Notes: a model not told the origin generated them from the sequence alone. Shown: positions 18,045 to 27,763, counted from the stretch's first letter. The stretch is 61,394 nt of DNA from an uncultured Erysipelotrichaceae bacterium (GCA_900314905.1 OMXA01000015.1:1-61394); one strand, 5' to 3'. Numbers and translations: made by a program.

Positions 18045-19757
18045 ATGAGTCGTTTGGCATTGTATCAGAAATATCGTTCTCAGACGTTTGATGAAGTCGT
18101 TGGCCAGGAATATGTGGTACGTTCCATCAAGAATGCGCTGAAAGAAAACAAAGTTGGTCATGCGTACCTGTTCTGCGGTCCTCGCGGTACTGGAAAGACA
18201 ACGATGGCGCGCTTGCTTGCGCGAGCAGTGAACTGCGAGAATCCTGCTGAGGCACCATGCGGACATTGTGAAGACTGCAAAGCGGCAATGGAAGGAACGC
18301 ACCCTGATATTATTGAAATCAATGCGGCAAATGAAACGCATGTAGAAGATATCAGAGACCTGATTGAACGGTCGCGGCTTGCACCGATGATGGGCAAGCA
18401 TAAAGTGTATATCATCGATGAGGTTCATCAGCTGAGTACCAGTGCAGCGTCGGCATTGCTGAAAACCCTGGAAGAACCGCCGGAACATGTGATCTTCATT
18501 CTGGCTACTACAGATCCTCAGAAGCTGATCAACACAATCATTTCCAGATGTCAGAGGTTTGATTTCTCCAAGGTTGATACGGTTCTGATCAGAGATCATC
18601 TGCTTGATATTGCCTCAAAAGAGAAATTTCACCTTGATCAGAATGCTGCAGAAAAGATAGCTGAGCTGTCAGATGGCGGAATGCGTGATGCTCTGAGTAT
18701 TCTTGAACAGGCAGCATCGTATTCTGCAGATAACATCACCGAAGAATCCATTGATGAAATCTACGGACTTGCCTCTTCCGAGGAAAAGATCGGTCTGCTG
18801 GATGATGTCTTTGCAAAGAATCTTGCCGGAGTACTGAATCGGATAACGAATGCAGAACAGCATGGAATAGACCTGAAACGTCTGACTTCTGATCTGATCA
18901 GTGCTCTGAAAGACGGCGTAATATGGAACTATACTTCTGACGCATCGCTGCTTCATGTGCTGACGGAACAGCAGGCTCGTCACGTGACGGAAGGGCATTC
19001 CTCCAGAGAGCTGCTGGATATGATCCGTACACTGATGGATGCTCAGAATCAGTATCGCAATGCTCAGAATACTGCACAGGTATTTGAGATTGCATGCATG
19101 GAACTCATGACTGCTTCTGAAACAGGCATGGAAAAACCTTATGAACCAGCATTGAAGGAAGAGACAAGGCCGGTGAGCATACATGCAAGCATGCATACAG
19201 ATGCCGTTAAGGAAACTGTCACAATTCAGCCTGAAGAAGAAAAACCAGAACAAGTTTCCAGGAGCGATTCCGGAAAGAAAATTGAATTGCTGGACCTGGA
19301 TCATCTGACGGCTTTCCTTGTTTCCTGCACGAAGGCAGATAAGAAAGCAGATGATGAGAATCTGAAAAGACTGACAGGCGGGGTCCAGATGAATCGATAT
19401 ATCGGAGTGCTGCGCCAGTGTGAGCTAGGTGCTTCGGGTACGGATCGGATTCTGTTTATCTGCAGAACTCAGGCAGTGGTGAATCAGATTTCTGAATCAG
19501 ATTTCAATCGCGGGTTCTATGAATATCTGAAATCAAACGGGATTGATAAGATGCCTTTTGCAGCATCATCTGATCTTTATGATGAAGTAAAAAGTCATTT
19601 TGCTTCACTGATGAGGAGTGGAGATCTTCCGGAAGCGATGGTGATCCATCGTTATGAAGAACCTGAAAAGACAGAAGAAAAAGAACTGACTCCGGAAGAA
19701 AAGACGATCAGATTATTCGGAGCAGAAAATGTGGAAATCATAGAAGGAGAAAAATAA
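18045..19757 (+). CDS. dnaX: DNA polymerase III subunits gamma/tau
   Basis: Clamp-loader ATPase. The ATG at 18045 follows GAGGAA and yields 570 residues. Walker A GPRGTGKT is at residues 45-52, zinc-binding cysteines are Cys64, 72, 75 and 78, and Walker B is VYIIDEVHQLS. The region after about residue 370 is variable and acidic, as in tau proteins. No slippery A-run for a gamma frameshift product is evident. ybaB and recR follow closely, the classic dnaX-ybaB-recR operon. Confidence 0.96.
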   Translation: MSRLALYQKYRSQTFDEVVGQEYVVRSIKNALKENKVGHAYLFCGPRGTGKTTMARLLARAVNCENPAEAPCGHCEDCKAAMEGTHPDIIEINAANETHVEDIRDLIERSRLAPMMGKHKVYIIDEVHQLSTSAASALLKTLEEPPEHVIFILATTDPQKLINTIISRCQRFDFSKVDTVLIRDHLLDIASKEKFHLDQNAAEKIAELSDGGMRDALSILEQAASYSADNITEESIDEIYGLASSEEKIGLLDDVFAKNLAGVLNRITNAEQHGIDLKRLTSDLISALKDGVIWNYTSDASLLHVLTEQQARHVTEGHSSRELLDMIRTLMDAQNQYRNAQNTAQVFEIACMELMTASETGMEKPYEPALKEETRPVSIHASMHTDAVKETVTIQPEEEKPEQVSRSDSGKKIELLDLDHLTAFLVSCTKADKKADDENLKRLTGGVQMNRYIGVLRQCELGASGTDRILFICRTQAVVNQISESDFNRGFYEYLKSNGIDKMPFAASSDLYDEVKSHFASLMRSGDLPEAMVIHRYEEPEKTEEKELTPEEKTIRLFGAENVEIIEGEK

Positions 19758-19759
19758 AA

Positions 19760-20059
19760 ATGGATATGCAGAGACTGATGCAGCAGGCGCAGCAGATGCA
19801 GCGCAAGCTTGCAAAGATTGAAGAAGAGCTGGACGCAACAATCTATGAAGGAAAAAACAATGGGGTCGAAGTCAGAGTCAATGGGAAGAATGAGGTGACT
19901 GAAGTTTCTGTTGATGAAGATCTTCTGGATAAGGAAAACAAAGAGATGCTCCAGGATATGATCATGCTTGCGGTCAATGATGCTCAGGCAAAGGCTAAAG
20001 CAGATCGCGAAGCAAAGATGGGCTCTGTAACACAGGGCGTGCGCATGCCGGGGATGTAA
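19760..20059 (+). CDS. ybaB: YbaB/EbfC nucleoid-associated protein
   Basis: A 99-residue DNA-binding protein of the YbaB/EbfC family, starting with the usual MDMQRLMQQAQQMQRKL helix and containing the central NGVEVRVNGKNEVTEVSVDE sheet. Dimers form a tweezers-like DNA-binding shape. It starts 3 bp after dnaX and ends 3 bp before recR. Precise function is debated; it is usually treated as nucleoid-associated. Confidence 0.93.
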   Translation: MDMQRLMQQAQQMQRKLAKIEEELDATIYEGKNNGVEVRVNGKNEVTEVSVDEDLLDKENKEMLQDMIMLAVNDAQAKAKADREAKMGSVTQGVRMPGM

Positions 20060-20062
20060 GGA

Positions 20063-20656
20063 ATGTATCCGGCTAGTCTGGAAAAACTGATTGAATGTTT
20101 CCGGAAACTCCCTGGAGTCGGTGCAAAGACTGCAGAGCGGTACGCGCTGCTGACCAGCGAGATGGATGAGGCACAGGTCAGAGAGTTTGCTGAAGCACTG
20201 ATTGATGTGAAGGAGAAACTGCATCATTGCAGGATCTGCGGAAATCTTTCAGAAGGAGAAGAATGTTCGATCTGCAGTGATCCGGAACGGAATCACAGTC
20301 AGATCTTTGTGGTTCAGTCTCCGAAGGATGTTATCGCCATGGAGAATGCGGGGGAATATCACGGAGTCTATCATGTGCTGAATGGATTGATTTCTTCTAC
20401 CAAGGGAATCATGCCGGAGGATCTGAACCTGGATTCGCTCGTGGAGCGTGCCATGCATGCAGAGGAAGTGATCATCGCTACCAATGCAACGATGGATGGA
20501 GAAACTACGGCAATGTATCTGGATCGTCTTCTGAAGCAGAAGTGCCCGGGTGTACTGGTAACAAGAATTGCCCACGGTCTGCCAGCCGGGGGAATGCTGG
20601 ATTACGCGGATGAGATGACGCTGAGTCATGCGCTGTCTGATCGCAGAAAAATGTAA
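20063..20656 (+). CDS. recR: Recombination protein RecR
   Basis: Partner of RecF and RecO in gap repair; forms a ring-like clamp on DNA. The 197-residue product has a helix-hairpin-helix (KLPGVGAKTAERYA, about 15-28), a zinc finger with Cys56, 59, 68 and 71, and a TOPRIM domain (residues about 78-175). Starts 4 bp after ybaB with little room for a ribosome site, suggesting coupling. Confidence 0.96.
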   Translation: MYPASLEKLIECFRKLPGVGAKTAERYALLTSEMDEAQVREFAEALIDVKEKLHHCRICGNLSEGEECSICSDPERNHSQIFVVQSPKDVIAMENAGEYHGVYHVLNGLISSTKGIMPEDLNLDSLVERAMHAEEVIIATNATMDGETTAMYLDRLLKQKCPGVLVTRIAHGLPAGGMLDYADEMTLSHALSDRRKM

Positions 20657-20677
20657 GGAAAGAAAGGGAGCTGAGTT

Positions 20678-22345
20678 ATGAACAATGATCTGAAAATTGC
20701 ACAGGCAGCTGAACTGGAAGATATCTTCACGATTGCAGATCGTGCAGGGATCGACCGGAAGTATCTGGAACCCTATGGAAATGATAAGGCGAAGATCTCT
20801 CTGAAGATTCATGAAGAAATCGGCTCCCGTCCTGATGGAAAGCTGATCCTCGTCACTGCAATCACGCCGACGAAAGCTGGTGAAGGAAAATCTACAACTA
20901 CGATCGGTCTGGCTGATGGTCTTTCGAAAATCGGGAAGAAAGCAATGGCTTGTCTGCGTGAACCATCTCTCGGTCCGGTATTCGGCCTCAAAGGCGGTGC
21001 AGCAGGAGGAGGCTATGCACAGGTTGTTCCGATGGAGGAGATCAATCTTCACTTCACCGGAGACATGCATGCAATCACGACGTGCAATAATCTCATTGCA
21101 GCGGTGCTGGATAACAGCATCTATCAGGGAAATGAACTGAACATTGATCCCGAGCAGGTGGTATGGAAGAGATGCATGGATATGAATGACCGCACTCTTC
21201 GTGATATCACGATTGCGCAGAATAAGAAGACGAATGGAGTTGAACGCCGAGATCATTTCGTGATCACGGTTGCGACCGAAGTCATGGCGGTTCTCTGCCT
21301 GTCTGAAAACCTGAAGGATTTTCAGGATCGCATTGGCAGATGCATCGTAGCATACACATATGATCATAAGCCGGTAACAGTAAAGGATCTGAAGGTTGAC
21401 GGGGCTGCAGCAGTAGTCATGAAAGAAGCAATCAAGCCGAACCTGGTCCAGACGCTGGAGCATACTCCGGTTCTGATTCATGGCGGGCCTTTTGCCAATA
21501 TTGCTCATGGCTGCAATTCCATCATTGCGACGAAAACGGCTCTGAAACTTGCAGACTATGTGGTCACTGAAGCAGGATTCGGAGCAGATCTGGGTGCAGA
21601 GAAGTTTTTCGATATCAAGTGCCGCACAGCTGGTCTCAAGCCAGATGCGGTGGTGATTGTTGCGACGATCAGAGCTCTGAAGATGCATGGCGGGGTTGCT
21701 CAGGAAGATCTGGAAAAAGAAAATGTCGAAGCCATGCTTGCAGGTGCTGGGAATCTCGAGAAGCATATCGACAGCATTCGCCAGTATCATGTGCCATTCA
21801 TTGTAGCAATCAACAAGTTTGCGAAAGACACTCCGGCAGAAGTGGATGCGCTTCTGAACTGGTGCAGGGAAAAGGGTTTCCCGGTCGAAGAGTCTGATGG
21901 CTGGGCAGAAGGCGGCGAAGGAACGAAAGAGCTTGCTGCGCATGTGGCGGAACTATGCAAAGAAGAGAATGCGTTTGCTCCGTTGTATGATGTGAATGAT
22001 TCCATCGAGAATAAGATTGCTCTGATTGCGCAGAAGATCTATGGTGCAGATGGGGCTGAGTTCTCTTCCGAAGCGAAGGAAAAGATTGCATTCTACAAGG
22101 AACAGGGATGGGATCATCTGCCGATATGCATGGCCAAGACACAGTCTTCGCTAAGTGATAATCCGGATCTCAAGGGCAGACCATCAGGGTTTGTCATTCA
22201 TGTCAGAGATCTGTCTATTTCTAAAGGTGCTGGTTTCATAGTTGCTTATACGGGTTCCATTCTGACGATGCCGGGACTCCCGAAAGATCCGGCAGCAGTT
22301 CATATGGGAATTGATGAGAACGGAAACAGCTACGGTATTTTCTGA
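20678..22345 (+). CDS. fhs: Formate--tetrahydrofolate ligase
   Basis: Makes 10-formyl-tetrahydrofolate from formate, ATP and tetrahydrofolate, feeding purine and formyl-Met synthesis. The 555 residues match the family. The P-loop-like TPTKAGEGKSTTTIG lies near residue 68 and REPSLGPVFGLKGGAAGGGYAQVVPM follows as expected. A GGGAG site precedes the ATG by 8 bp. It lies 22 bp after recR, so it may be read from the dnaX operon as well as locally. Confidence 0.96.
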   Translation: MNNDLKIAQAAELEDIFTIADRAGIDRKYLEPYGNDKAKISLKIHEEIGSRPDGKLILVTAITPTKAGEGKSTTTIGLADGLSKIGKKAMACLREPSLGPVFGLKGGAAGGGYAQVVPMEEINLHFTGDMHAITTCNNLIAAVLDNSIYQGNELNIDPEQVVWKRCMDMNDRTLRDITIAQNKKTNGVERRDHFVITVATEVMAVLCLSENLKDFQDRIGRCIVAYTYDHKPVTVKDLKVDGAAAVVMKEAIKPNLVQTLEHTPVLIHGGPFANIAHGCNSIIATKTALKLADYVVTEAGFGADLGAEKFFDIKCRTAGLKPDAVVIVATIRALKMHGGVAQEDLEKENVEAMLAGAGNLEKHIDSIRQYHVPFIVAINKFAKDTPAEVDALLNWCREKGFPVEESDGWAEGGEGTKELAAHVAELCKEENAFAPLYDVNDSIENKIALIAQKIYGADGAEFSSEAKEKIAFYKEQGWDHLPICMAKTQSSLSDNPDLKGRPSGFVIHVRDLSISKGAGFIVAYTGSILTMPGLPKDPAAVHMGIDENGNSYGIF

Positions 22346-22361
22346 GAATCAGAGGTAAGGA

Positions 22362-23273
22362 ATGAGTTCCATTGCGTATGCGACTGATCAGAAAATGATT
22401 GAATACCATCGTCTTTGCGGAAGCCGCAATATCAATTTCTGGCGGCTTTCTGCACGGACCGGTTTTTCAGATTTTCATAAGGGAGATCTGCTGTTTTTCT
22501 ATGCCCGCGGGTTGCGGGGAAAGAAAAAGGGACTGGTCGGATATGCGCATTTTGACAGCATGCATATGCTGAATCTGAAGCAGATGTGGAACCGTTACGG
22601 TACGCTGAATGGATATGACAATCTGCAGGATATGCAGAGGACCATCGAGAAGGCGTCCAGAGATCATAAAGTTCCGGAAAAGATGACCGGTCTTTATCTG
22701 ACGGATGTCGTGTTCTTTCTGGAACCAGTTTATCCGAAGGACATCGGCATTTCGATCAATGACAAGCTGGAAAGCTTCACGTATCTGGATCAGGATGATC
22801 CATCTGTTACCGTCCGGATTCTGCAGGAAGCAGAGAAGATCGGAATTGACGTATGGTCCAGTTCCCAGAGCCGGGAACGGGAAACAATTTTCCGCAAGGA
22901 TGAACTGCGTCAGCAGATGGCTTTCCTCCATTCCGAGATCCATGATCCGGTTCTGACCAGATCAGAAGAATCGAAAGCCAGGAGTCTTTCGAGAAAGTAT
23001 CTGGAAGAGCAGAAGGAGTTTGAGCGGATCCGGGGAAGTCATACGGATCTGATCCGCATTGATGAGAAGAAGATGATTGTTGCACTGCCTTTTGTATCAC
23101 AGGCGAAAGATCACTCTCAGCGGCTGCTCGAATTCCTGGGAAGAGTGACGTATTATAGACTGCGGATCTCAGCTGAGAAGCTGCGGATACCGAAGACGGA
23201 GTTCCGGGTTCTGGAAGAAGAGAGCCATCCGGAACTGGAGTCTTTCCTGGAAGAGCTGAACCATGAAGAATGA
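22362..23273 (+). CDS. Conserved hypothetical protein, EVE/PUA-like N-terminus
   Basis: A 303-residue protein I cannot firmly name. The first 150 residues (FWRLSARTGFSDFHKGDLLFFY, then GKKKGLVGYAHF and YLTDVVFFLEPVYP) have the strand pattern of EVE/PUA-like domains, which bind modified bases in nucleic acid. The C-terminal half is charged and probably helical. Its last 11 bp overlap the start of mnmG, implying translational coupling to a tRNA-modification gene, consistent with but not proof of an RNA-related role. Confidence 0.5.
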   Translation: MSSIAYATDQKMIEYHRLCGSRNINFWRLSARTGFSDFHKGDLLFFYARGLRGKKKGLVGYAHFDSMHMLNLKQMWNRYGTLNGYDNLQDMQRTIEKASRDHKVPEKMTGLYLTDVVFFLEPVYPKDIGISINDKLESFTYLDQDDPSVTVRILQEAEKIGIDVWSSSQSRERETIFRKDELRQQMAFLHSEIHDPVLTRSEESKARSLSRKYLEEQKEFERIRGSHTDLIRIDEKKMIVALPFVSQAKDHSQRLLEFLGRVTYYRLRISAEKLRIPKTEFRVLEEESHPELESFLEELNHEE

Positions 23274-25143
23274 ATATCAGGTAATTGTGATCGGCGGGGG
23301 CCATGCGGGAATTGAAGCAGCTCTTGCCTGTGCACGGCTGGGGCATCGGACACTGATGCTGACGCTGAGTATTGAGAATATCGGAAAAATGCCATGCAAT
23401 CCTTCGGTAGGAGGTCCTGCGAAAGGGATCGTCGTACGCGAGATTGATGCGCTTGGCGGGCAGATGCCGATTACGGCAGACCGTACTGCACTGCAGTTCA
23501 AGATGCTGAACAGTGCAAAGGGACCAGGGGTCCGTGCATTGCGGGTGCAGTCGGATAAGATTGCGTATAAAGCGATGATGCAGGACGTGTGCCTTCATCA
23601 GAAGAATCTGACCGTGATGGCCGGAATGGCAGTGCGGCTCAATGTGAAGGACAGCCGAGTGACGGGAGTCACGCTGAAAGATGGAAGTATCATCAGTGCT
23701 GATATCGTGATTCTGACGACTGGCACGTACATGGCCGGCTTGAATATGATCAGTGCAGAAGTTACGCCAGGCGGTCCGGATCGCGAAGAGACGACCAATG
23801 AGCTTTCGCAGTCCCTGCGGGATGCAGGACTGCGCACGTTCCGTCTCAAGACCGGTACTCCTCCGAGAGTGCTGACTGCTTCGATTGATTTTTCGAAGAC
23901 AAAACTAGAGCCGGGAACAGATGCGTTCCTGGCATTCAGCGAGACGACGGAGCACATCCGGCCATTCAGTGAGCAGGTACCTTGCTACATGACATGGACG
24001 ACTCCGGAAACTCATGAGATCATTCTGTCGAATCTGAATAAGTCTTCGATGTATTCCGGCGTTGTGAAGGGAGTGGGACCGAGATATTGCCCTTCGATTG
24101 AAGACAAGCTGGTCCGTTTCAAAGATAAGCCGCGGCATCTGCTATTCCTGGAACCGGAAAGCATGTCTCTGGATACGACGTATGTGCAGGGTTTTTCTAC
24201 CTCTCTGCCCAGAGACGTTCAGGAGCGCATGACGCATACACTGCCTGGGTTTGAGCATTGCGTGATCAAAAAATATGCTTATGCGATTGAATATGATGCG
24301 GTTGATCCGATTCAGATGAAGCCGTCATTTGAAAATAAGTATATTGAGAATCTGTTTACGGCAGGTCAGGTGAATGGAACTTCCGGTTATGAAGAAGCAG
24401 CCGGACAGGGAATTCTTGCAGGTATCAATGCAGCAAGAAAGCTGGAAGGCAAAGAACCTCTGATCCTCGGCAGACAGGAAGCTTATATCGGTGTCCTGGC
24501 AGATGATCTGACAACTAAGGGAACGCTGGAACCGTATCGTCTGCTGACTTCAAGAGCAGAATTCCGGCTGCTGCTGCGGCATGACAATGCAGAGCAGCGG
24601 CTGATTGAGAAAGGCTATGAGACCGGACTGATCAGTGAAGAACGTCATGATGCGTATCTGCAGAAACAGGCAAAGCTGAAAGAACTGAGAGATCATCTAT
24701 CAGATCTGACGGTAGAGCTCGATGATCCGAAGGTCATGGAATATCTGAAAGAGAAAGGATATGAGCCTGAAGGTCATGTGGGCGAAAATGCTGAAAAGCT
24801 CGTGAAGCGTCCTGGGGTAACCAGCAGAGAATTGCTGGAATGTCTTGGTGAAAGCCCGGATGAGCGGACTGCTCAGAAGGCGGATATCGAGATCAAATAT
24901 GAAGGCTATATTGCAAAGGCAGAGCGGGAAGCGAAAAAGATTGCAGCGATGGATTCTCAGAAGCTTGGCGTGAATTTCCATTATGAGGAAGTAGAGAATC
25001 TTTCCATTGAAGGAAGACAGAAACTGATGAAATACAAGCCGGAGACAATGGGCCAGGCTTCCCGGATCAGCGGAGTGAATCCGGCGGATCTGGCAGTGCT
25101 TGCAATTGCGATCCGGCAGGGAAAAGGAGCTGTGAATTCATGA
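23263..25143 (+). CDS. mnmG: tRNA uridine-5-carboxymethylaminomethyl modification enzyme MnmG (GidA)
   Basis: FAD protein that with MnmE (42110) installs the cmnm5 group at wobble U34. The 626 residues carry the Rossmann motif VIGGGHAGIEAALA at the N-terminus, NIGKMPCNPSVGGPAKG, and a helical MnmE-binding C-terminal domain ending SGVNPADLAVLAIAI. It overlaps the gene before (11 bp) and the gene after (4 bp), so all are in one operon. Unlike in many Firmicutes, mnmE is not adjacent but 17 kb away. Confidence 0.97.
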   Translation: MKNEYQVIVIGGGHAGIEAALACARLGHRTLMLTLSIENIGKMPCNPSVGGPAKGIVVREIDALGGQMPITADRTALQFKMLNSAKGPGVRALRVQSDKIAYKAMMQDVCLHQKNLTVMAGMAVRLNVKDSRVTGVTLKDGSIISADIVILTTGTYMAGLNMISAEVTPGGPDREETTNELSQSLRDAGLRTFRLKTGTPPRVLTASIDFSKTKLEPGTDAFLAFSETTEHIRPFSEQVPCYMTWTTPETHEIILSNLNKSSMYSGVVKGVGPRYCPSIEDKLVRFKDKPRHLLFLEPESMSLDTTYVQGFSTSLPRDVQERMTHTLPGFEHCVIKKYAYAIEYDAVDPIQMKPSFENKYIENLFTAGQVNGTSGYEEAAGQGILAGINAARKLEGKEPLILGRQEAYIGVLADDLTTKGTLEPYRLLTSRAEFRLLLRHDNAEQRLIEKGYETGLISEERHDAYLQKQAKLKELRDHLSDLTVELDDPKVMEYLKEKGYEPEGHVGENAEKLVKRPGVTSRELLECLGESPDERTAQKADIEIKYEGYIAKAEREAKKIAAMDSQKLGVNFHYEEVENLSIEGRQKLMKYKPETMGQASRISGVNPADLAVLAIAIRQGKGAVNS

Positions 25144-25757
25144 GATATCAGGATGTTGTTTCTTCTGTCTGCATTTATGGGCTGGAAGAGTCTGTGAAGG
25201 GAAGTGAAGGCCTGTCAGATCTTCCGGAAAAGTATGATGAAGTTGCAGAACGGAATCTCCGCCTGGCGGATGTCAAAGCCGGCAGAGACAGTTTTCTGAA
25301 TGGAGTGATCGTTCAGTTTGATCTGACATTGACGAATAAAGCATGGAAGGATGCAGAACGATATCATTTTCTGACACTTGTCAGCAGCCAGTCTTCCCTG
25401 CATCGGATCACGAAGTTTGATCTGGATTCTGCTTATATTGAATACGTGGATCCGCGCATCATCGAGATCATGAAGGAAAAGACAAAGGCTTACAATGAGC
25501 TGCAGTCAGATATTCAGAAGCTGAGCAAGGAGGGCAAGGATGTGTCCACGCTCAAGGATCTTGCCAATCAGCAGTATCTGGAGATCATGTATTCCAATCC
25601 GGATGGATTCAAGATGACTGCCCGCATGACGACGAGCTATCGGCAGCTTCGGACGATCTATGCGCAGCGGCGCAATCATCGTCTTCCGGAATGGCGGGCA
25701 TTCTGCGACTGGATTGAAACATTGCCGAATGCGGAGCTGATTACCGATGAAGCATAA
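25140..25757 (+). CDS. Conserved hypothetical protein in the mnmG operon
   Basis: A 205-residue soluble protein of unknown function. Notable segments are IVQFDLTLTNKAWKDAERYHF, SSQSSLHRITKFDLD and the C-terminal MTTSYRQLRTIYAQRRNHRLPEWRAF, rich in Arg, His and Tyr, which suggests a nucleic-acid or nucleotide ligand but is not proof. I recall similar sequences among Firmicutes and phage proteins without a settled function. It overlaps mnmG by 4 bp and the following lipoprotein by 11 bp. Confidence 0.65.
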   Translation: MRYQDVVSSVCIYGLEESVKGSEGLSDLPEKYDEVAERNLRLADVKAGRDSFLNGVIVQFDLTLTNKAWKDAERYHFLTLVSSQSSLHRITKFDLDSAYIEYVDPRIIEIMKEKTKAYNELQSDIQKLSKEGKDVSTLKDLANQQYLEIMYSNPDGFKMTARMTTSYRQLRTIYAQRRNHRLPEWRAFCDWIETLPNAELITDEA

Positions 25758-27009
25758 AGGACCCCTGAGAAAGCTGCTTCTTTGCAGCTTTCTTCTGCTC
25801 TCTGGATGCAGTCCGGAGGCTGCAGAAACGGCGAGTGCCTCTCCTTCTGCCTCTCTAGAAAGCACACCGACGCCGATGCCGGCTGTCAGTGCTGCTTATG
25901 AACCGCTGAATCATTCGCCGGAATATGGGGTGTGGTGGTCATACATCGAATATCGATCGCTCTGTGCGGATGAGGATGAAACCGCCTTCCGGGCTACCGC
26001 TGAAGCAGCGGTCCGGAACATGCAGGATCTTGGCATCAATACCATCTATATTCATGCGGTTGCTTTTACGGATGCTCTGTATGATTCGGAAATCTATCCG
26101 CGCAGCAGATATATGCCTGACACTTCCTATGATCCGCTGGCGATCTTTCTGGAGTATGTTCATGAGGCAGGGATGCATGCAGAGGCCTGGATCAACCCGA
26201 TGCGGTCTGTGGCAGTCGGAGAAGAAGATCTGCTGACGGGAAATAATCCCATCAGGGGGTGGATTGAGGAGAACAATGAACGAGTCCGCCCGGTATCCGG
26301 CAGATGGTATCTGAATCCGGCTTATCCGGAAGTCAGACAGCTGATTGTCTCCGTGGTGCAGGAACTGCTGTCGAAGTATGAGCTGGATGGCATCCATATG
26401 GATGATTATTTCTATCCTTCCGGAACCGAGAAGAAGTTTGATGCCTATGTGTATTCAGCGGCTCAGAAAGATCATCCGGATCTGACTCTGGAAGCATTCA
26501 GGGTTTCGAATGTGGATCAGCTGGTCAAGGAAATACATGATGCAGTGAAAGGAGTTAATCCTTCGATCCGCTTCGGAATTTCTCCGGCAGGAAATAATGA
26601 GAACAATCATTCTCTTTATTATGCTTATCCGGAAGACTGGGTGGCACAGGGAACGGTGGATTATCTGATTCCTCAGATCTACTGGGGATTCCTGCATCCG
26701 CTGAAGCCTTATGAAGCAACGCTTCAGGAATGGCTGACGATCACGGCAGGAACCAATGTGGTTCTGATGCCGGGACTTGCCGCATACAGTATCGGTGAAA
26801 AGTACGATCTTGGCAGCAAGAAGGCAAACCAGGAGTGGGTCGCGAATGATGATATGCTTGAGCGTCAGACAGCGATGGCTCTGGATACGTATGGCTGCAA
26901 TGGCGTGGTTTATTACAGCTATTCTTCCCTTTGGGCGCCAACCAAGGAAACAGAAGAAATTGTGGAAAATGAAATTGTCCACATAAAAAATTACATTTCG
27001 TCCCGCTGA
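25747..27009 (+). CDS. Lipoprotein, glycosyl-hydrolase-like 10 (GHL10/YngK) family
   Basis: A 420-residue secreted lipoprotein: basic start, hydrophobic helix and lipobox LLSGC (Cys21), then a Ser/Pro/Thr-rich spacer. From residue about 58 (YGVWWSYIEY) a TIM-barrel-like catalytic region resembles the DUF187/GHL10 family: NTIYIHAVAF, YLNPAYPEVRQLI, DGIHMDDYFYP and DYLIPQIYWGF. The acidic pair in HMDDY is the probable active site. Substrate is unknown, likely a cell-wall or host glycan. It is translationally coupled to an intracellular gene, an odd pairing. Confidence 0.82.
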   Translation: MKHKGPLRKLLLCSFLLLSGCSPEAAETASASPSASLESTPTPMPAVSAAYEPLNHSPEYGVWWSYIEYRSLCADEDETAFRATAEAAVRNMQDLGINTIYIHAVAFTDALYDSEIYPRSRYMPDTSYDPLAIFLEYVHEAGMHAEAWINPMRSVAVGEEDLLTGNNPIRGWIEENNERVRPVSGRWYLNPAYPEVRQLIVSVVQELLSKYELDGIHMDDYFYPSGTEKKFDAYVYSAAQKDHPDLTLEAFRVSNVDQLVKEIHDAVKGVNPSIRFGISPAGNNENNHSLYYAYPEDWVAQGTVDYLIPQIYWGFLHPLKPYEATLQEWLTITAGTNVVLMPGLAAYSIGEKYDLGSKKANQEWVANDDMLERQTAMALDTYGCNGVVYYSYSSLWAPTKETEEIVENEIVHIKNYISSR

Positions 27010-27013
27010 TGTC

Positions 27014-27042
27014 TTTCACCCGGGAAATAATCGTTGTAGAAT
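27014..27042 (+). promoter_or_regulatory. Promoter of rsmG-noc with Noc-box-like site
   Basis: TTTCAC (27014-27019) and TAGAAT (27037-27042) are 17 bp apart. Overlapping the -35 is CCCGGGAAAT (27019-27028), identical to the right 10 bases of the 14-bp Noc recognition palindrome ATTTCCCGGGAAAT; the left quarter is poorly matched. Confidence 0.4.
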
Positions 27043-27064
27043 GTCTGTACTGTGAGGTGAATTC

Positions 27065-27763
27065 ATGACTCTGGAAGAATTGCGTCAGAAGGCAGGAGAG
27101 CTCGGGATCTCTCTGACAGAGGAGATGCTTGGACAGCTCAGTCTGGACGCAGTTCTTCTCAGGGAATGGAATGAAAAGATGAATCTGACTGCAATCACTG
27201 AGCCGGAAGAGGTTTATCAGAAACATTTTCTGGACTGTCTGATTCCGTTAAGTGAGGCAGAGATCCATGGCACGGTATGCGATGTGGGGAGCGGAGCAGG
27301 ATTTCCAGGCATCGTCTGGGCGATTGCGCGTCCGGATCTGAAACTGGTTCTGCTGGAACCGACCGGGAAACGAGTTGTCTTTCTGAATGAAGTTATTTCC
27401 CGGCTGAAGCTGAGGAATGTCATCACGGCGAATGAACGGGCAGAAGACTATGCCCGAAAGCATCGGGAATCCTTTGATGCCGTTACGGCAAGAGCAGTGG
27501 CATCGCTTCCGATCTTAGCGGAATTGTGCATTCCGCTTCTGAAGAAGAATGGTCTTTTCATTGCGATGAAAGGGAGCCGGGGAAGAGAAGAAGCAGAAGA
27601 AGCGAAACATGCGATTTCTGTGCTTGGTGCAGAAAATGAGAAGATTGCTGATGCTTCTCTGGAATCAGGGGATCTGCGCACGAATCTGATTTACCGGAAA
27701 GTGAAGAGCACCCCGGCAGAGTATCCGCGTCCTTATGCCCGGATTCATAAGAATCCGCTTTGA
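27065..27763 (+). CDS. rsmG: 16S rRNA (guanine-527-N7)-methyltransferase
   Basis: SAM-dependent enzyme (also GidB) methylating G527 of 16S rRNA; loss gives low-level streptomycin resistance. The 232 residues show NEKMNLTAITEPEEVYQKHFLD, the SAM loop VGSGAGFPGIVWA, and a NERAEDYA acidic motif. A GAGGTGA site precedes the ATG. It is 13 bp upstream of noc, the conserved rsmG-noc-parA-parB arrangement. Confidence 0.96.
   Translation: MTLEELRQKAGELGISLTEEMLGQLSLDAVLLREWNEKMNLTAITEPEEVYQKHFLDCLIPLSEAEIHGTVCDVGSGAGFPGIVWAIARPDLKLVLLEPTGKRVVFLNEVISRLKLRNVITANERAEDYARKHRESFDAVTARAVASLPILAELCIPLLKKNGLFIAMKGSRGREEAEEAKHAISVLGAENEKIADASLESGDLRTNLIYRKVKSTPAEYPRPYARIHKNPL

Noticed and set aside
18045-19757. 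Programmed frameshift in dnaX giving gamma and tau
   Set aside because: No A-run slippery heptamer with a following stem-loop is visible.
20249-21943. A 564-codon minus-strand frame opposite fhs and recR
   Set aside because: Antisense to two conserved genes, Cys/His/Arg-rich random-looking product, no ribosome site.
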